The position numbers and the translations under genes were made by a program. The notes beneath the pieces were generated by a model. The model was not told the origin of the DNA. It saw only the letters and a list, made by a program, of their open reading frames with translations, and ran no database searches. Shown piece by piece: positions 5,740 to 7,624 of a DNA stretch of 7,624 bases (the stretch's first letter is position 1; the number at the start of each line of letters is the position of its first letter). The stretch is from positions 1 through 7,624 of the forward strand of contig JAEORG010000008.1 of the NCBI GenBank assembly GCA_016841005.1. The letters are read 5' to 3'. The stretch comes from Candidatus Thorarchaeota archaeon. Lineage in GTDB: Archaea; Asgardarchaeota; Thorarchaeia; Thorarchaeales; Thorarchaeaceae.

Positions 5740-6920
5740 TCAAAAAAGGAGTAATAGTCACTCTAGTGGTGGTGTTTCTTTTATCTTCTGTACCATATAC
5801 AACGGCACAGCCGCTGCCTGAAATTTATGTATCAATCTATGCAGGACGTGAATATGGAGATTATAATGTACTAACAAGTAAAATACGTGTGGATGGTTCC
5901 CTAAAATCAAATGGTATTATAGATAATCCAATATTCGATTTCGTGAATGTTACACGTGAATTCCCCATTGAGGAAGTCATTTGGTATAATCTCGCTTTGT
6001 CAGCTATCTTCGAAGCGAATGACACAAACAACGATGGTACTTTCACACTAGGCGTAGACCAACTTGTAGGTGCCATAATACCGTTTAGTCGTAGATGGGA
6101 CTCATGGAACTATAGTGACTTCTTATTGGAAAAAGAGGGAGTGGATGGATATCCGCAGGTAGTACATGCCCCAGAATCGTTTGATATGGAAGGGTTGACA
6201 GGGGTGCACGTCAACTACACAGCAAATATCACAACCAGCCATTGGGACCGTCTTGTGGTACACCCTGATGATTGGCCTAGTGTTCGCGGACACACCCGTA
6301 CCATGCACATTGAGATAATGATTGGAGTCCATATCAGCTCAGCAACACCAGACCAATTCATGCTCGAATTTCAGCTTACCGGATGGGACTGGATGTATGA
6401 GGACTCAATTCTTGTATTCATTTTCAGTCCTTATGTGAGCTTTGATGATTCTTTGGACCCAGATTTGGACGCATTGCGTAATTTTGCGGCTATCAACCAT
6501 GTAGGTAATCGGATGTATTTTGGGGAAGGATATATCGAGTATCCTCAGATTGTTTCTGTGGGTAACGGAACAGATCAGGTTGGAGTGAACGCTTCGTTTG
6601 CTGATATTGCTAATGATTATTGGAATCCCCTCTATGGGCCTCATGATACCTCCATCTTCACCGCATTTGAGAACTTTGGCGACAACACTCTTGATTACAC
6701 CCTTAACCTTGGAGTCGTTTCAGTCGAGTTTCCTGATGTGCATGCGACCCCTACCCCTACTACGCCGGTAATTAGCTATAGAGACTTAATTATTACCGCT
6801 AGTATAATCAGTTTAGTTACTATCGCAATCATTCTCTATCAAAACTCAAAGAATTCTTTCAAAGTTAAAGCTCGTAAACCTCGCATGAATACTCCAGACA
6901 ACCAACGGGCCAGTAGATAA
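5736..6920 (+). CDS. Exported, C-terminally anchored protein, unknown function
   Basis: This 394-residue protein starts with a clear Sec signal peptide: MIKK, a hydrophobic core at 5-18, and a likely cut near TTAQ (22-25). A large extracellular region (26-336) follows, then a short Thr/Pro stalk (337-345), one membrane helix (about 348-368) and a basic cytoplasmic tail (KVKARKPR, 376-383), the topology of a surface-anchored protein. The ectodomain is rich in Trp, Tyr and Asp and has several N-glycosylation sequons (for example at 71, 125, 160, 164, 277 and 285). Residues 96-108 (DTNNDGTFTLGVD) resemble a calcium-binding EF-hand or dockerin-type loop, though the position-12 acid is shifted by one. 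I recognise no family. It follows the membrane regulator and shares a duplicated promoter element with the exported amidohydrolase downstream, suggesting joint expression. Confidence 0.8.
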   Translation: MIKKGVIVTLVVVFLLSSVPYTTAQPLPEIYVSIYAGREYGDYNVLTSKIRVDGSLKSNGIIDNPIFDFVNVTREFPIEEVIWYNLALSAIFEANDTNNDGTFTLGVDQLVGAIIPFSRRWDSWNYSDFLLEKEGVDGYPQVVHAPESFDMEGLTGVHVNYTANITTSHWDRLVVHPDDWPSVRGHTRTMHIEIMIGVHISSATPDQFMLEFQLTGWDWMYEDSILVFIFSPYVSFDDSLDPDLDALRNFAAINHVGNRMYFGEGYIEYPQIVSVGNGTDQVGVNASFADIANDYWNPLYGPHDTSIFTAFENFGDNTLDYTLNLGVVSVEFPDVHATPTPTTPVISYRDLIITASIISLVTIAIILYQNSKNSFKVKARKPRMNTPDNQRASR

Positions 6921-6940
6921 TTGGCATGAATACACTTACA

Positions 6941-7012
6941 TGAAGTGCTATTCTTAGTTCGAGAATTCTCGAAGTCGAACTTCAATGGAATTTGAATAAA
7001 ACGATTATATAC
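6941..7012 (+). promoter_or_regulatory. Promoter element, copy 2 (perfect palindrome plus TATA)
   Basis: This is the second copy of the 5632-5703 element. Here the palindrome is perfect over 16 bp, TTCGAGAATTCTCGAA (6958-6973). The following inverted repeat is GAAGT-CGA-ACTTC (6971-6983), and GATTATAT (7003-7010) again lies 30 bases after the palindrome. In the second repeat the change of G5670 to A6980 keeps or improves pairing. The TATA box predicts a start near 7030-7035, upstream of the amidohydrolase gene. Confidence 0.65.
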
Positions 7013-7065
7013 TAAATTACCAAGTACCTTAGGTTGAGGTGGATTAAACGAGAAAAGATTCAACC

Positions 7066-7089
7066 ATGGGAAGGGAGGACTTCTGGTGA
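7066..7089 (+). other. Seven-codon leader ORF ending on the next start codon
   Basis: ATG 7066 opens a frame of seven codons that stops at TGA 7087-7089, overlapping GTG 7086 as GTGA. A GAGGTGG SD (7036-7042) lies further upstream; a non-canonical ACG at 7048 in this frame would be at SD distance. The layout mirrors the 5644-5739 ORF before the previous gene. It could be chance. Confidence 0.2.
7073..7078 (+). promoter_or_regulatory. SD site of the amidohydrolase gene
   Basis: GGGAGG at 7073-7078 lies 7 bases before GTG 7086 and fixes that start over the later in-frame ATG codons at 7110 and 7122. Confidence 0.75.
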
Positions 7090-7624
7090 ATTGCCTTAAG
7101 CTACATGTTATGTTACTGTCTATGTTTTTGATAGTATCTCCAGGGTATATAGCTCTAGGAGGAATTCTGGATGCAGATGTTGATCTCTCACCCGAAATTA
7201 TTTTTCATAACGGTGATATCATCACTATGGAACAATCGCCTTCGCAAGTTGATGCCATAGCCATAAACGGAGAAACCATCATTGCGATTGGTGATGAATC
7301 TCAGATTCTTGAAATGGCTGGCTCCAACACCAGGATAATCGACCTTGACGGACGAGCACTTCTACCTGGCTTTATAGACTCTCATGCTCACTGGATTCTG
7401 CAGTGGGATTATCTGAACAAATCAACACCTGATGAAATGATTGAGTCTGTGTTGAGTTATGGATGGACGAGTATCTCAGAATTGTTTGTGAATCAAGACC
7501 ACCTAGGTGAGTTGATTACCTTAGATCAGGAAAACCGTCTTCGTGCCGATTTCCTGGATGAGACTCTCGACCCCGCCGGAGTAGCCGTCGTTTGTGAGGG
7601 TGTACATTTGTGCAGTGTCATGCG
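7086..7624 (+). CDS. Exported YtcJ-like amidohydrolase, N-terminal part
   Basis: The reading frame runs from GTG 7086 off the end of the window (179 codons seen; family members are usually about 500-600 residues). An N-terminal hydrophobic signal sequence (about 4-26) suggests export or membrane anchoring, unusual for this mostly cytosolic family. The amidohydrolase start region follows: EIIFHNGDIITM (37-48), AIAINGETIIAIG (near 56-68), IDLDGRALLPGFID (near 85-98) and the metal-binding His-x-His at 100 and 102. YGWTSISELF lies further on. The family hydrolyses amide-like C-N bonds in cyclic or acylated substrates; the substrate here is unknown. GTG is chosen for its SD. Upstream lies promoter element copy 2. 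The last 25 or so residues fit the family less well and the DNA there is GC-richer. Confidence 0.85.
   Translation, partial: MNCLKLHVMLLSMFLIVSPGYIALGGILDADVDLSPEIIFHNGDIITMEQSPSQVDAIAINGETIIAIGDESQILEMAGSNTRIIDLDGRALLPGFIDSHAHWILQWDYLNKSTPDEMIESVLSYGWTSISELFVNQDHLGELITLDQENRLRADFLDETLDPAGVAVVCEGVHLCSVM

Noticed and set aside
5644..7012. Duplicated small protein encoded by both promoter elements
   Set aside because: The translations look alike (SSxILEV...WNxN), but the 16 differences fall 2, 8 and 6 at codon positions 1, 2 and 3, and copy 2 has no ATG. Conservation is better explained at the DNA level.

Overview
The window looks like chromosomal DNA of an archaeon, most likely an Asgard archaeon (Thorarchaeia-like is my guess from gene content only). 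The strongest pointer is an adjacent gene pair: a protein with a gelsolin-type actin-regulator domain, then a Roadblock/LC7 protein. Gelsolin-like domains and many Roadblock proteins are typical of Asgard genomes. Archaeal TATA-like boxes, strong GGAGG/GAGGTGG or GTGAT Shine-Dalgarno (SD) sites, TTG/GTG-type starts and a winged-helix-plus-membrane regulator agree. I see no RNA genes, transposons or CRISPR arrays.

Layout: 1-235 is an upstream region with a small hairpin and a TATA-like box. Genes 236-1171 (gelsolin-like domain, Pro/Thr-rich linker, unidentified C-terminal domain) and 1185-1571 (Roadblock/LC7) form a tight two-gene operon. Next, on the same strand, come a TauE/SafE-type permease (1655-2416) with no canonical start codon and a HAD-superfamily hydrolase (2511-3245). 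An MFS transporter (3346-4497) lies on the minus strand, convergent with the HAD gene and divergent from what follows. The 267-base divergent gap 4498-4764 holds a perfect 9-bp inverted repeat, a good operator candidate.

The right third is a plus-strand cluster. It has a membrane-anchored winged-helix regulator (4783-5634), a 31-codon ORF (5644-5739) joined to both neighbours, an exported and membrane-anchored protein (5736-6920), and the first 179 codons of an exported YtcJ-like amidohydrolase (7086 to window end). Two copies of one regulatory element (5632-5703 and 6941-7012) precede the last two genes. Each has a TTCGA-N6-TCGAA palindrome exactly 30 bp before a GATTATAT box, which suggests shared control of the surface protein and the exported enzyme, perhaps by the membrane regulator.

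The most interesting items are the gelsolin-polyproline-Roadblock operon (a possible link between actin control and small-GTPase signalling), the twin promoter elements, and two genes whose coding sequence or SD site implies a non-AUG/GUG/UUG start.
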